The notes beneath the pieces are model-generated. The model was not told where the DNA came from, did not search any database, and worked only from the letters and a program-made list of their open reading frames with translations. A stretch of DNA of 64,000 nucleotides from DASQFQ01 sp963722815 (GTDB lineage: Bacteria > Actinomycetota > Thermoleophilia > Solirubrobacterales > Solirubrobacteraceae): the NCBI GenBank assembly GCA_963722815.1, contig CAVROM010000006.1, positions 186,001-250,000 of the forward strand. The letters are read 5' to 3'. Both the position numbers and the translations under genes were made by a program. Below are positions 8,218 to 17,496 of the stretch, one piece after another. Each line of letters begins with the position of its first letter. Positions within the stretch are counted from its first letter, which is position 1.

Positions 8218-9065
8218 GCCACCACCGCCTCGCGCGCGGCCCGCGCCGCCGAGCGCAGGTAGAAGACCATCCACACCATCAGGAACAGCATCATCAGCGT
8301 CGTGAGCGCGGCCCCGAACGGCCAGTTCTCCGCGCCGAAGAACTGCTGCTGGATCAGGTTCCCGATCATGTAGGTGTTCGGCCCGCCGAGCAGCTGCGCG
8401 CTCACGAAGTCGCCGACCGCGGGCAGGAACACGAGCACGGTGCCGGCCAGCACGCCCTGGAACGTCGTCGGCCACGTCACGTGCCAGAACGTCGCCCAGC
8501 CCGAGCCGTAGAGGTCCTTGCCGGCCTCGATCACCGCCGGGTCCATGCGGTCGAGCGCCGCGTAGACCGGCAGGATCATGAACGCCAGGTAGCCGTAGAC
8601 CAGTCCGCCGATCACCGCCCACGGGGTATTGAGGAAGGCGATCGGCTCGTCGCGGATGCCGGTGTCGTTGAGGAAGCCGTTGAGGATCCCCTCGTCGGAC
8701 AGGATCGCGACCCACGCGTACGTGCGCACGAGGTAGTTGACGAAGAACGGCAGCACGACGAGCGCGATCAGGAGGTTCTTGCGCCGCCCCCCGAAGCGGG
8801 CGATGTAGTAGGCGACCGGGTAGCCGAGCAGCAGGCACAGCAGGTCGGTGGCCAGCGCGTACCCGACCGAGCGCAGCAGCACGGGCGCGAACAACGGGTT
8901 GAACGCGTGCGAGTAGTTCGCCGGGTTCCAGCCGTAGACCGCGCCGCCGAGCTCGTCGACCGTGCCGAACGAGATCGCCAGCACGATCGCCAGCGGCACC
9001 GCGAAGAACAGCAGCAGCCACAGCCCCCCGGGGATCAGGAACCGCGCGGCGAAGCGATCGCCCAC
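8214..9065 (-). CDS. ABC transporter permease (PotB-like)
   Basis: Membrane subunit, 283 aa, with a GTG start only one base after the stop of the binding-protein gene. The first membrane segment (GGLWLLLFFAVPLAIVLAIS), the VRTYAWVAILSDEGILN segment and the EAA-type loop (VIEAGKDLYGSGWATFWHVT) are typical of the PotB/PotH group. About six membrane segments are predicted. It is paired with the PotC-like gene downstream. Confidence 0.92.
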   Translation of the reverse strand: MGDRFAARFLIPGGLWLLLFFAVPLAIVLAISFGTVDELGGAVYGWNPANYSHAFNPLFAPVLLRSVGYALATDLLCLLLGYPVAYYIARFGGRRKNLLIALVVLPFFVNYLVRTYAWVAILSDEGILNGFLNDTGIRDEPIAFLNTPWAVIGGLVYGYLAFMILPVYAALDRMDPAVIEAGKDLYGSGWATFWHVTWPTTFQGVLAGTVLVFLPAVGDFVSAQLLGGPNTYMIGNLIQQQFFGAENWPFGAALTTLMMLFLMVWMVFYLRSAARAAREAVVA

Positions 9066-9066
9066 C

Positions 9067-10194
9067 TCAGCCGGCCTTGATCTCCGTCCAGGCCTGGTCC
9101 CACCTGGCGCGGCCGGCGGCGCCCAGGTTCGAGTACTGCTGCCCGTTGGTGAGGTCGTCCACGGTGACGTTGATGGCGGGATCGTCCTTGACCAGGTTCG
9201 CGAACGTCTCGTCCGGGCCCTTGTACGGCATCGGGTAGCCCATGTACTCGATGTTCTTCGACGCGTTCTCGGGCTCGAGCAGGAAGTTGATGAACGTCAG
9301 CGCGGTGCCCGGGTGCGCGGCGTTGGCGGGGATCGCAAAGCAGTCCGTGCCGACCGGCAGGCCTTCCTTGCATTTCTGGAACGAGTAGTTCTCCGGCTTC
9401 TTGACCTGGTTGCGGACGTTGACGACGTCGCCGTTCCAGCCGTGGTGGATCCACGCGTTGCCGGAGACGACGTTCTGGATGTCGTCGGTGGAGAAGCCGC
9501 GCAGCTTCGGCTTGAGGTCGAGCGCCCACTGCTTGGCCTTCTCGATCGCGTCGGGATCGGTGTCGTTGAGCTTGTTGCCGTTGACCAGGTTGCCCGCCCC
9601 GATGACCTCCTGGAAGTCGTCGAGCATGTAGACCTTCTTCTGCGCCTCCGGGAGCCCGAGGTCGTTCCAGGAGCCGGTCAGGTGCAGCTTGTCCTTGCGA
9701 TAGATCAGGCCGCTCGCGTACATCGCGTAGGGCACCGAGCGGTCGGCGTCCGGGTCGTACCAGGGCTTGGCGAAGTAGTCGTAGACGGCGGCCGCGTTGG
9801 GGATCTGCTCCTTGTCGATCTTGAGCAGCTGGTTGGCCTTGCGCAGGCGGTCGACCCACTCCGCGCCGGGGAAGATCAGGTCGTAGCGGTTGCCCGACCG
9901 CAGCTTGGCCATCATGCCCTGCATCGAGTCGAAGTTGGACTCGCGCACCTTCACGCCGAACTGCTTCTCGAACTTCTTGAACAGCTTCGGCTCGAGGTAC
10001 TCCGACCAGTTGAAGTAGACGAGGTCGCCGTCCGGCTCCGCCTTGACCAGCTTCTCGGTCTGCTTCTTGTTGACCTTGGCCGGCTCGTTGCCGACCCCAC
10101 AGCCGGCGAGCCCGAGCCCGAGCGCGAGGCCCGCCCCGCCCCGCAACAGCTCACGCCGCCGCAGCGGCCCCTCGAACATCCAGTCAGCCCCCAT
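9067..10194 (-). CDS. Spermidine/putrescine-type ABC substrate-binding lipoprotein (PotD-like)
   Basis: Binding protein of 375 aa. The N-terminus has a twin-arginine-like start (RRRELLRGGAG) and a lipobox (GLGLAGC), so it is probably exported folded and lipidated. The mature domain contains DLVYFNWSEYLEPKLF and the family segments YDLIFPG and NAAHPGTALTFINFLLEPEN. The ATG at 10194 lies inside the TetR gene (11-bp overlap). An internal ATG at 10179 would remove the overlap. Polyamine binding is inferred from family resemblance only. Confidence 0.9.
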   Translation of the reverse strand: MGADWMFEGPLRRRELLRGGAGLALGLGLAGCGVGNEPAKVNKKQTEKLVKAEPDGDLVYFNWSEYLEPKLFKKFEKQFGVKVRESNFDSMQGMMAKLRSGNRYDLIFPGAEWVDRLRKANQLLKIDKEQIPNAAAVYDYFAKPWYDPDADRSVPYAMYASGLIYRKDKLHLTGSWNDLGLPEAQKKVYMLDDFQEVIGAGNLVNGNKLNDTDPDAIEKAKQWALDLKPKLRGFSTDDIQNVVSGNAWIHHGWNGDVVNVRNQVKKPENYSFQKCKEGLPVGTDCFAIPANAAHPGTALTFINFLLEPENASKNIEYMGYPMPYKGPDETFANLVKDDPAINVTVDDLTNGQQYSNLGAAGRARWDQAWTEIKAG

Positions 10195-10792
10195 CAGTGA
10201 CTCCCTCCAGTCCCAGGCGCTCCTCCACGAGCGCCATGCAGTGCCCCTTGACCAGCTCCGGCGTGACCGCCGGATCCCGCAGCGCGAGCTGGATCGCGAA
10301 CCCGTCCATCAGCGCGCCGAGCGTGAGCGCGAACGCGTCCGGATCCTCGTCGCCGAACTCCCCTGCCGTCTGACCCTCGCGCACGACGTCCGCGATCGCC
10401 GCCCGCCAGCGCGCGTCGAACTGCGCGCGCGTCGCGTTGACGGCCGGGTCGCGCAGCGCGCGCACCCACAGCTCCATCCACAGCACGGTCTCGCTGTCGC
10501 CTTCGGCCGGCCACACCTCGATGAGGCGCTCGAGCCGCGCCCGCGCGCTCCCGAGCTCCACGAGCTGGTCGCTCAGCTCCGCGTAGAAGCGGTCGTCGGA
10601 GAACGCGAGCGCCTCGGTCAGCAGTTCGTCCTTGGAGGCGAACCAGTAGAGGACACCGGGGGCGGAGGTGCCGGCGCGCTCGGCGACGTCGGCGATCCGC
10701 GTGCCGATCACGCCGCGCTCCGCGATCACCGCCGCGGCGGCGGTGAGGATGGCGGGGCGGCGGACGTGCCCGGTGGTCGGTCGCGGGCTCAT
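10184..10792 (-). CDS. TetR/AcrR family transcriptional regulator
   Basis: Repressor-type regulator of 202 aa. The N-terminal helix-turn-helix is seen in TRIADVAERAGTSAPGVLYWFASKDELL. The C-terminal ligand-binding domain resembles the BetI-like C-terminal domain (VLWMELWVRALRDPAVNATR). It is first in the importer operon and overlaps the binding-protein gene, so it most likely autoregulates and controls uptake. It resembles the TetR at 10816-11415 in its C-terminal domain, suggesting the two respond to related ligands. Confidence 0.9.
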   Translation of the reverse strand: MSPRPTTGHVRRPAILTAAAAVIAERGVIGTRIADVAERAGTSAPGVLYWFASKDELLTEALAFSDDRFYAELSDQLVELGSARARLERLIEVWPAEGDSETVLWMELWVRALRDPAVNATRAQFDARWRAAIADVVREGQTAGEFGDEDPDAFALTLGALMDGFAIQLALRDPAVTPELVKGHCMALVEERLGLEGVTDGG

Positions 10793-10815
10793 CGCAGGGT
10801 TATCCGAACGGCGAT

Positions 10816-11415
10816 TCAGTGAACGTAACCGGATGTGGCCTCGTCGCGCAACCCCAGGTCACCCGCGAGTGCGTGCCAGACCTCGGCGCGTGCGCGCTCG
10901 AGCGGCATCTCGGGGTCGCCGAGCAGCGCGCGCAGGCCGAGCCCGTCGATCAGCGCGAGCGTGCGGTCGGCGATCGCGCCGGCGTCGGTGACGCCGAACT
11001 CGCCTTCCTCGATCGCGGTCTTGAACCACGCCTTCATGCGCGCGTAGAGCTTCGCGGCGGTGGGGCGCAGCTCGGGGTGGCGCACGGCGCGCAGCCACAG
11101 CTCGACCCACAGCACCCAGTCGCGCTCGAGCTCGCCGGGCAGCGGCAGGCACTGGTCGATCATCGCCTTCAGACGGGAAATCGGATCCCGCCCACCCCCG
11201 CCCTTGAACTCGGGCACGTCGCCGGCCGACTCGTAGGAGTGCTCGAGCGCCTCGGCGAGCAGGGCCTCGCGGGTGGCGAAGTGGTAGTGGACGAGCGCGG
11301 TCGAGACGCGGGCGTCCATCGCGATGCGGGCGATCCGCACGGCGTCGATCCCGTCGCTCGCGATCCGCAGGACCGCCGCGTCGAGGATCCGCTCGCGCGC
11401 GGGCCGGTCGGTCAT
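10816..11415 (-). CDS. TetR/AcrR family transcriptional regulator (BetI-like C-terminal domain)
   Basis: Regulator of 199 aa. The HTH is RIARIAMDARVSTALVHYHF. The C-terminal domain has VLWVELWLRAVRHPELRPTA, the same pattern as in the neighbouring TetR. The ATG at 11415 overlaps the stop of the Rieske oxygenase gene (ATGA), so the two are co-transcribed. It probably senses the oxygenase substrate or product and controls the divergent promoters near 12.57 kb. Confidence 0.9.
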   Translation of the reverse strand: MTDRPARERILDAAVLRIASDGIDAVRIARIAMDARVSTALVHYHFATREALLAEALEHSYESAGDVPEFKGGGGRDPISRLKAMIDQCLPLPGELERDWVLWVELWLRAVRHPELRPTAAKLYARMKAWFKTAIEEGEFGVTDAGAIADRTLALIDGLGLRALLGDPEMPLERARAEVWHALAGDLGLRDEATSGYVH

Positions 11416-12542
11416 CTCGTCAGGTACGCGTCGGCCACGAGCTGGTCGAAGGCGTGGACGGTGAGCTCGTTGTCGGTGTAGCGCCCGGCCACGTGGCCGC
11501 GCGAGCCGATGCCGCGCTGCACGAGCTCGCAGACGTGCCAGTCCTGGCGGTTGACCATGTCCCAGAACTCGATCGCGTCGCTCGGATCGAAGTCGGGCCG
11601 CGCGATCGTCACGGGCTCGAAGAACCACTCGCACACGACCTCGGTGCGCCCGGCGCCGCGCGGCCACAGCGTGTGGACCATCACGTAGTCGGGGTGGAGG
11701 CTGACGAGCAGGTTGGGGAACAGCGCGAAGTAGAGGACGTCGCGCTGCTCCTTGTCGGTCAGGCCCTTGATCGCGGGGCGGAGGCCGTGGCCGCCGTTCT
11801 GGGCCATCGTCTCGGCGCCCTCGTTGAGCGTCATCGAGCCGCCGCACCAGGCGCCGGCGCCCTCGTACTCCTCGCCGCTCTCGTAGTGGGAGAGGCGGTT
11901 GAGCTCCGGGTGCACGCCGGGGCAGTGCAGGCACTCGGAGTAGTTCTCGACGATCGCCTTCCAGTTCGCCTGCACGTCGTAGGTGATCGCGCCGGCGCGC
12001 TCGAGCTCGCCGAGGCGGTAGTGCGCGAGGTGCGGCGTGAGGTCGCCGAGGTGGTCGTCGAGCGCCCCGGCGGTGCCGGAGACGTCGGCGAACAGGAGCC
12101 CGTGGCGCTCCTCCATGCGGACGCGGTTGAGGCCCGGGGCGCCGAAGTTCTCGATCTCCTCGGTGTGGGGCGCGGACTTGAGGCTGCCGTCGAAGCCGTA
12201 GCACCAGGCGTGGTACGGGCACTGGAGGCGCCGCATGGTGCCCTCGGGCTCGGACACGAGGCGGGCGCCGCGGTGGCGGCAGACGTTGAAGACGCCGTGC
12301 GCGCGGCCCTCGTCGTCGCCCATGAACAGCAGGCTCTCGCCGCCGATGTCGCGGGTGAAGAACGCGCCGCGGGAGGCGAGTGGCTGCGCGTGGCCGACGC
12401 AGACCCAGCCGCCGAGGAAGAGGCGCTCGGCCTCCCAGGCGGCGACGGCCTCGTCGACGTAGGCGCGCGGCGGGAGCTGGGTGGCCTCGCGCAGCGGGCG
12501 GCGCGTCTCCGCCAGCTCGGCCTCGGTGAAGAGCGGTGCCAT
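11412..12542 (-). CDS. Aromatic-ring-hydroxylating/Rieske dioxygenase alpha subunit (CntA/GbcA-like)
   Basis: Rieske non-heme iron oxygenase, 376 aa. The [2Fe-2S] cluster ligands are CRHRG (about residue 88) and CPYHAW (about residue 108). The mononuclear iron site includes NYSECLHCPGVHPEL. The architecture resembles CntA, choline monooxygenase and glycine-betaine demethylase, which act on quaternary amines; aromatic substrates are possible too. No reductase gene is adjacent. I chose MAPLFTE (ATG 12542) over a codon six residues upstream. Neighbours are a co-transcribed TetR and a divergent FAD oxidoreductase operon. Confidence 0.88.
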   Translation of the reverse strand: MAPLFTEAELAETRRPLREATQLPPRAYVDEAVAAWEAERLFLGGWVCVGHAQPLASRGAFFTRDIGGESLLFMGDDEGRAHGVFNVCRHRGARLVSEPEGTMRRLQCPYHAWCYGFDGSLKSAPHTEEIENFGAPGLNRVRMEERHGLLFADVSGTAGALDDHLGDLTPHLAHYRLGELERAGAITYDVQANWKAIVENYSECLHCPGVHPELNRLSHYESGEEYEGAGAWCGGSMTLNEGAETMAQNGGHGLRPAIKGLTDKEQRDVLYFALFPNLLVSLHPDYVMVHTLWPRGAGRTEVVCEWFFEPVTIARPDFDPSDAIEFWDMVNRQDWHVCELVQRGIGSRGHVAGRYTDNELTVHAFDQLVADAYLTR

Positions 12543-12572
12543 CGGGCGGCACCGTATCAAGACTTCGTGCGT

Positions 12573-12601
12573 TTGACTACATGGTCAGGATCACGTAGGT
12601 T
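12573..12601 (+). promoter_or_regulatory. Predicted promoter, leaderless, for the FAD oxidoreductase operon
   Basis: A TTGACT -35 box (12573-12578), a 17-nt spacer and a TAGGTT -10 box (12596-12601) stand in front of the ATG at 12610. Transcription would begin almost at the start codon, giving a leaderless mRNA as is common in Actinobacteria. The 67-bp region is shared with the divergent Rieske gene, so one regulator could control both directions. Confidence 0.5.
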
Positions 12602-12609
12602 GCCGCTCC

Positions 12610-14260
12610 ATGACGAGCGACTACGACGCGATCGTCGTCGGCGGGGGGCACAACGGCCTCACCGCGGCGGCCTACCTCGCGCGGGCCGGCCTGCGCACCT
12701 GCGTGGTCGAGCGCCGCGACATCCTCGGCGGAGCCTGCGTGACGGAGGAGGTGTGGCCGGGGCATCGCGTCTCGCGCGCCTCCTATGTGGTGTCGCTGCT
12801 GCAGCCGAAGGTGGTCGCGGACCTGCGGCTGAAGGACTTCGGCTACGAGGTCCACCCGCTCGATCCGGCGTACGCGGCGATCGACGAGGAGGGGCGCGTC
12901 CTGTTCTTCCCGAACGACCAGCAGGCGGCGGTCGAGTCGCTCGCGCGCTTCTCGAAGAAGGACGCCGCTGCGCTGCCCGAGTTCGAGGCGCTGCTCGACC
13001 GCATGGCGTCCTTCCTGCGGCCGCTGATGCTCAAGCCGCCGCCCGCGCTCGGCTCCAAGCGCCCGGGCGACCTGTTCTCGCTGCTGCGCGAGGCGGGGCG
13101 CGCCGCCGGCCTGTCCAAGCGCGATATCCACGACTTCTACCGCGTGATGACGATGTCGGTCGGCGACCTGCTCGACGACTGGTTCGAGAACGATCTCTAC
13201 AAGGGCGCGACCGCGTCGACCGGCGTGGTCGGCGTGTGGGCCGGGCCGCGGACGCCCGGCACCGCCTACAACCTGCTGCACCACGCGCTGGGGGAGATCG
13301 ACGGCGTGGCGGGGCTGTGGGGGCACGTCAAGGGCGGGATGGGCGCGATCTCCCAGGCGATCGCCGAAGTCGGCGGAGGCGTCGGGCGCGGTGATGCGGA
13401 CCGGCGCGGGCGTGAGCTCGATCGACGTCCGCGACGGGCGGGTGCTCGGCGTGACGCTGGAGTCGGGCGTGGAGCTTCGGGCAGGGGTCGTCGTCTCGGG
13501 CGCGCATCCCAAGACGACGGTGCTCGACCTGGCGGGCGCCGAGCACTTCCCGGAGGAGGTCGTGGAGGACCTGCGGCGCTACAAGACGCGCGGCGGGTCG
13601 GTGAAGGTCAACTGGGTGCTGTCGGAGCCGCCGCACTACGAGGGCGTCAGCGACGAGGACCGGCACATGCTGCTGCGCTCCGGCGTGGCGTTCTGCCCGT
13701 CGATCGACTACCTCGAGCGCGCGTGGCAGGACGCGGTCCGCGGCCGGCCGTCGGAGGCGCCGTACCTCGAGGTCGAGGTGCCGACGACGATCGACGACAC
13801 CCTCACCGACGACGGCGCGACCGTGGTGACGATGTTCACCCAGTACGGGCCGTACAACGAGGAGGGCTGGCCGGAGGGGTCGCGCGAGCGCTACGGGCAG
13901 CAGTGCCTCGACACGCTGGGCGCGGTGGCGCCGAACGTCAAGGACGCGGTCGTGCACTACGAGGTGCTGGCGCCGCCGGACCTCGAGCGGATCTTCGGGC
14001 TGCTCGGCGGCAACATCTTCCAGGGCGAGCAGGGCCTGGACCAGATGGCGTTCATGCGGCCGACGCCGGCGCTGGCGCAGTACGCGACGCCGGTCGACGG
14101 GCTGTACCTGTGCGGCGCGGGCACGCACCCGGGCGGCGGGGTCATGGCCGCCGGCGGGCACAACGCGGCGAAGCGGATCCTGAGCGACCAGCGCTGGAAG
14201 AAGCTGCGGCGGATGGTGCCCTCGCGCAACGGTCACGCGGAGGCAGAGGTCCCCGTATGA
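12610..14260 (+). pseudogene. CrtI-like NAD(P)/FAD-dependent oxidoreductase (frameshifted)
   Basis: Phytoene-dehydrogenase-like amine/isoprenoid oxidoreductase of about 550 aa when repaired. The N-terminal FAD motif is VVGGGHNGLTAAAYLARAG (residues 9-27). The C-terminal half holds LGGNIFQGEQGLDQMAF and YLCGAGTHPGGGV, the second FAD-contacting part. The reading frame changes near 13375, where one extra base (about gccgaag) moves the frame; deleting it restores a continuous protein. The end overlaps the next start by ATGA. It is a paralogue of 17493-19088. The frameshift may be a sequencing error. Confidence 0.85.
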
Positions 14261-15412
14261 GCATCGCCCTCGAGCAGGAGCAGACCGAGCTCCAGGGCCG
14301 TGCGCGACGGTTCGTCGAGGAGGTCCTGTTCCCGCTCGAGGAGAAGGCCGAGCGCCGCGAGATCACCGACGAGGACGTGGCGCGCATCAAGTCCGAGGCG
14401 ATGGCTGCAGAGCTCCACGGCGGTCTGCACGCGCGCGAGCACGGCGGCCAGGGCTGGTCGAAGCTCGAGTGGGTGCTGGTCGAGGAGCAGTTCGGGCGCT
14501 CCACCAACGCGCTGTCGTGGCACATCCCGACGGCCTACAACGTGCTCGCCTCGGGCTCGCCCGGAGCAGATCGACCGCTGGCTGCGGCCCTCGCTCCGCG
14601 GCGAGGGTCACGACGCCTACGCGGTGACGGAGGAGCACGCGGGCTCGGACCCGTCGGGCATCGCCACGACCGCCCGCCGGCGCGACGGCGGCTGGGTGAT
14701 CGACGGCGAGAAGTGGTTCGTCACCTCCGGCGACATCGCGACGGTCTACATCGTCGTCGCGAACGCCGAGGGCGCGGGGCCGACGCTGTTCCTGGTCGAC
14801 GCGGAGCTGCCGGGCATCTCGATCGTCGACGACCCGCCCTTCACCCACACCTATCCGCACGGGCACCCGACGATCCGCTTCTCCGGCGTCGAGGTGCGGG
14901 ACGAGGACGTCATCGGAGGGGTCGGCGCGGGCGACGAGCTGCAGCGCGCGTGGTTCACCGAGGAGCGGATCGGGATCGCGGCGCGCGGGGTGGGGGCGAT
15001 GTGGCGGCTGCTCGACGAGGCGACCGCGTGGGCTTTGACGCGCGAGCAGGGCGGGCGGCGGATCATGGACTTCCAGGGCGTCTCGTTCCCGCTCGCCGAC
15101 AGCGCCGCCGACGCCGCCGCGGGACGGGCGCTGACGCTCGAGGTCGCGCGGCTGGCCGACGCGGGCGCCGACCCGAAGATCGTCCACGCGAAGGCGTCGA
15201 TGGCGAAGCTGTTCGTCAGCGAGGCCGCCTACCGCTGCGCCGACCGCGCAGTCCAGGTATTCGGCGGCCGGGGCTACCTGCGGACCAACGTCGCCGAGCG
15301 CTTCCTCCGGGAGCTCCGCGTCGACCGCATCTGGGAGGGCACGAGCGAGATCCAGCGCCTGATCATCGCCCGCGCGCTCGAGCGGCGGGGCGTCGAGCGC
15401 ACGCTGCACTGA
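14257..15412 (+). pseudogene. Acyl-CoA dehydrogenase (frameshifted)
   Basis: FAD-dependent acyl-CoA dehydrogenase, about 385 aa when repaired. Visible signatures include AYAVTEEHAGSDPSGI (FAD/substrate region), WVIDGEKWFVTSGD and the C-terminal VFGGRGYLRTNVAERFLREL and WEGTSEIQRLIIARALERRG. The frame shifts near 14563, where CCCGGAGCAG should read CCCGAGCAG to give SPEQIDRW. The start ATG overlaps the upstream stop. It lies between CrtI-like and acyl-CoA synthetase genes, which suggests an acyl-CoA intermediate in the pathway. Confidence 0.87.
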
Positions 15413-15413
15413 C

Positions 15414-17496
15414 GTGGACCTCACGCGCCTGCTCCACCCACGAACCGTCGCGGTCGTGGGCGCCACCGACCACGGCGACAAGTACGGGAGCCAGACGCTC
15501 GTCAACCTCCGCACGGCGGGCTTCGGCGGCGAGGTCTGGGGCGTCAACCCGAACCGCGAGTCCGCCCACGGCTTCCCGTGCGTCCCCACGCTGGCCGACC
15601 TCCCCTCGGCGCCCGACGCGGTCGTCATCGCCACGCCGGCGCCGACGGTCCCCGGCCTGATCGACGAGGCCGGCGCGCTCGGCTGCGGGGGGGCGGTCGT
15701 CTTCGCCGCCGGCTTCCGCGAGGGCGCCCGCGTCTCGGCGCCGGTCGCGACCCCTTCCGCCGTGGCCACCCTCGCCCCTCCAGCCGGGGCAACCCTCGAG
15801 GCGGACCTTCGCGCCGCGGCCCTCCGGCACGCCTTCCCCGTCTGCGGTCCCAACTGCGACGGGCTCGTCGCGCTCCACGCTCGCGCCGCCCTCTGGGGGG
15901 ATGCGCTGAAGCCGGTCGAGCCGGGGCACGTCGGGCTGATCTCGCAGAGCGGCAACCTCGTCGTCAACGCGCTCGCCACCCGCCGCGGGCTCCGCCTCCA
16001 CACCGCGATCTCGTCCGGGAACGAGACGGTGGTCAGCACCGCCGACTGGCTCGCGCACCTCGCGACCGAGCCGGAGGTGCACTCCGTCGCGCTGCTCGTG
16101 GAGGACGCGGGCGACGGCGCTGGCGCTGTGCGAGGCGCTCGCCGCGTGCGCCGACGCGGGGATCGGCGTCGCGGTCCTGAAGGTCGGGGCGTCGGCGGTC
16201 GGCGCCGCCGCGGCCGCGGCCCACACCGGCGCGCTCGCCGGCGACCAGCGGGTGTTCCGCGCGCTCGCACGCGAGGCGGGCGCGGCGTGGGCGGACGACG
16301 TCCACGACCTGCTCGAGCTCGCCAAGGCGCTCGCCGTCCGGGGCGCCCGCCCGCGCGGGCGCGGGCTCGGGATCCTCACGTGCTCGGGCGGCGACTCGGG
16401 CCTCGGCGCGGACAAGGCGGAGCGGCTCGGCCTCGAGCTCCCCGCGTTCGCGCCGGCCACCTCCGCCGCGCTCGAGGAGCGGCTCCCGCCCACCGCCACG
16501 ATCGCCAACCCGCTCGACTACACCGCGGTCATCTGGGGCGACCGCGACTGGGAGCGCGACATCGTCGCGCTCGTCGGCGAGGACCCGAACATCGACCAGG
16601 TGCTCGTCTTCTACGACCACCCGCCGGGGCTCGAGGGCGCGCTGGGCGAGAGCTGGCAGGCGGTCGAGGACGGCATCGTCGACGGCGCCCACGCGAGCCC
16701 GGTGCCGGTCATGGTCGCCGCCACGCTCCCGGAGCTGCTCGACGACTCCGCCGCCGCCCGCTTCGCCGACGCCGGCGTACCCGCGGTCGCCGGCCTCCGC
16801 ACCGGCCTCGCCTGCGCCGCCGCCCTCCAGGCCCCGCCGCCCGACCCGGCCCGCCTGAGAGAGATGGCCGCCGCGGCGACCCCCACAGCGCCCCCTTCGG
16901 GCGGCCGCTGGCTAGCCGAGCATGAGGCCAAGGAGATCCTCCGCGCCGCCGCGGTCCCGGTGGTGGAGGGGCGTGTGGTGGTGGGGGAGGAGGACGCTGT
17001 CGCCGCGCTCGGGGAGCTCGGCGGCCTCGTCGCCGTCAAGGCGTCGCATCCCGAGATCCGGCACAAGGCCGCGGTCGGCGCCGTGCGGATCAACCTGGCC
17101 GCGGAGCCCGCCGTCCGCGCCGCGTTCCGCGACTTCAGCGCGCGCGGAGCGGTGCTCGTGGAGCGGATGGCCCGGCCCGGCGCGGAGCTGATCGTCTCGG
17201 TGCGGTGGGCTGCGGTCGTGCCCGCGCTCGTGATCGGGCTCGGCGGCGGCTACGCCGAGGTGCTCGACGACGTCGCGATCGTCCCGCTGCCCGCCGACCC
17301 CCCGCGCGTCGAGCACGCCATCCGCCGGCTCAAGGGCGTCGCCCTGCTCGGCACGGCCGACGTGCCCGCCGCCGCCCGCCTGGCCACCCGCCTCACCGAA
17401 CTGCACGGCCTCGAGCTGATCGAGTGCAACCCCGTCCTGGTTCACAACGCAGGCGCGGTCGTCGTGGACGCCATCGCCAAGGAGATCTCCCCATGA
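15414..17496 (+). pseudogene. Acetate/acyl-CoA ligase, ADP-forming type (frameshifted)
   Basis: NDP-forming acyl-CoA synthetase, about 693 aa when repaired. Domain order: N-terminal CoA-binding Rossmann domain (TVAVVGATDHGDKYGS), succinyl-CoA-ligase-like domain with CGPNCDG and LISQSGNLVVNAL, then the second ligase domain, then a C-terminal ATP-grasp domain (AEHEAKEILRAAAVPVVEGR, VAVKASHPEIRHKAAVGAV). The frame changes near 16115 in a GGCGACGGCGCTGGCG stretch (one extra base). The GTG start is one base after the dehydrogenase stop. The end overlaps the next ATG. It would activate or hydrolyse an acyl-CoA made by the neighbouring enzymes. Confidence 0.86.

Noticed and set aside
11454..13394. 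Long plus-strand frame opposite the Rieske gene
   Set aside because: Composition typical of antisense GC-rich DNA, and the opposite strand encodes a clear Rieske oxygenase.
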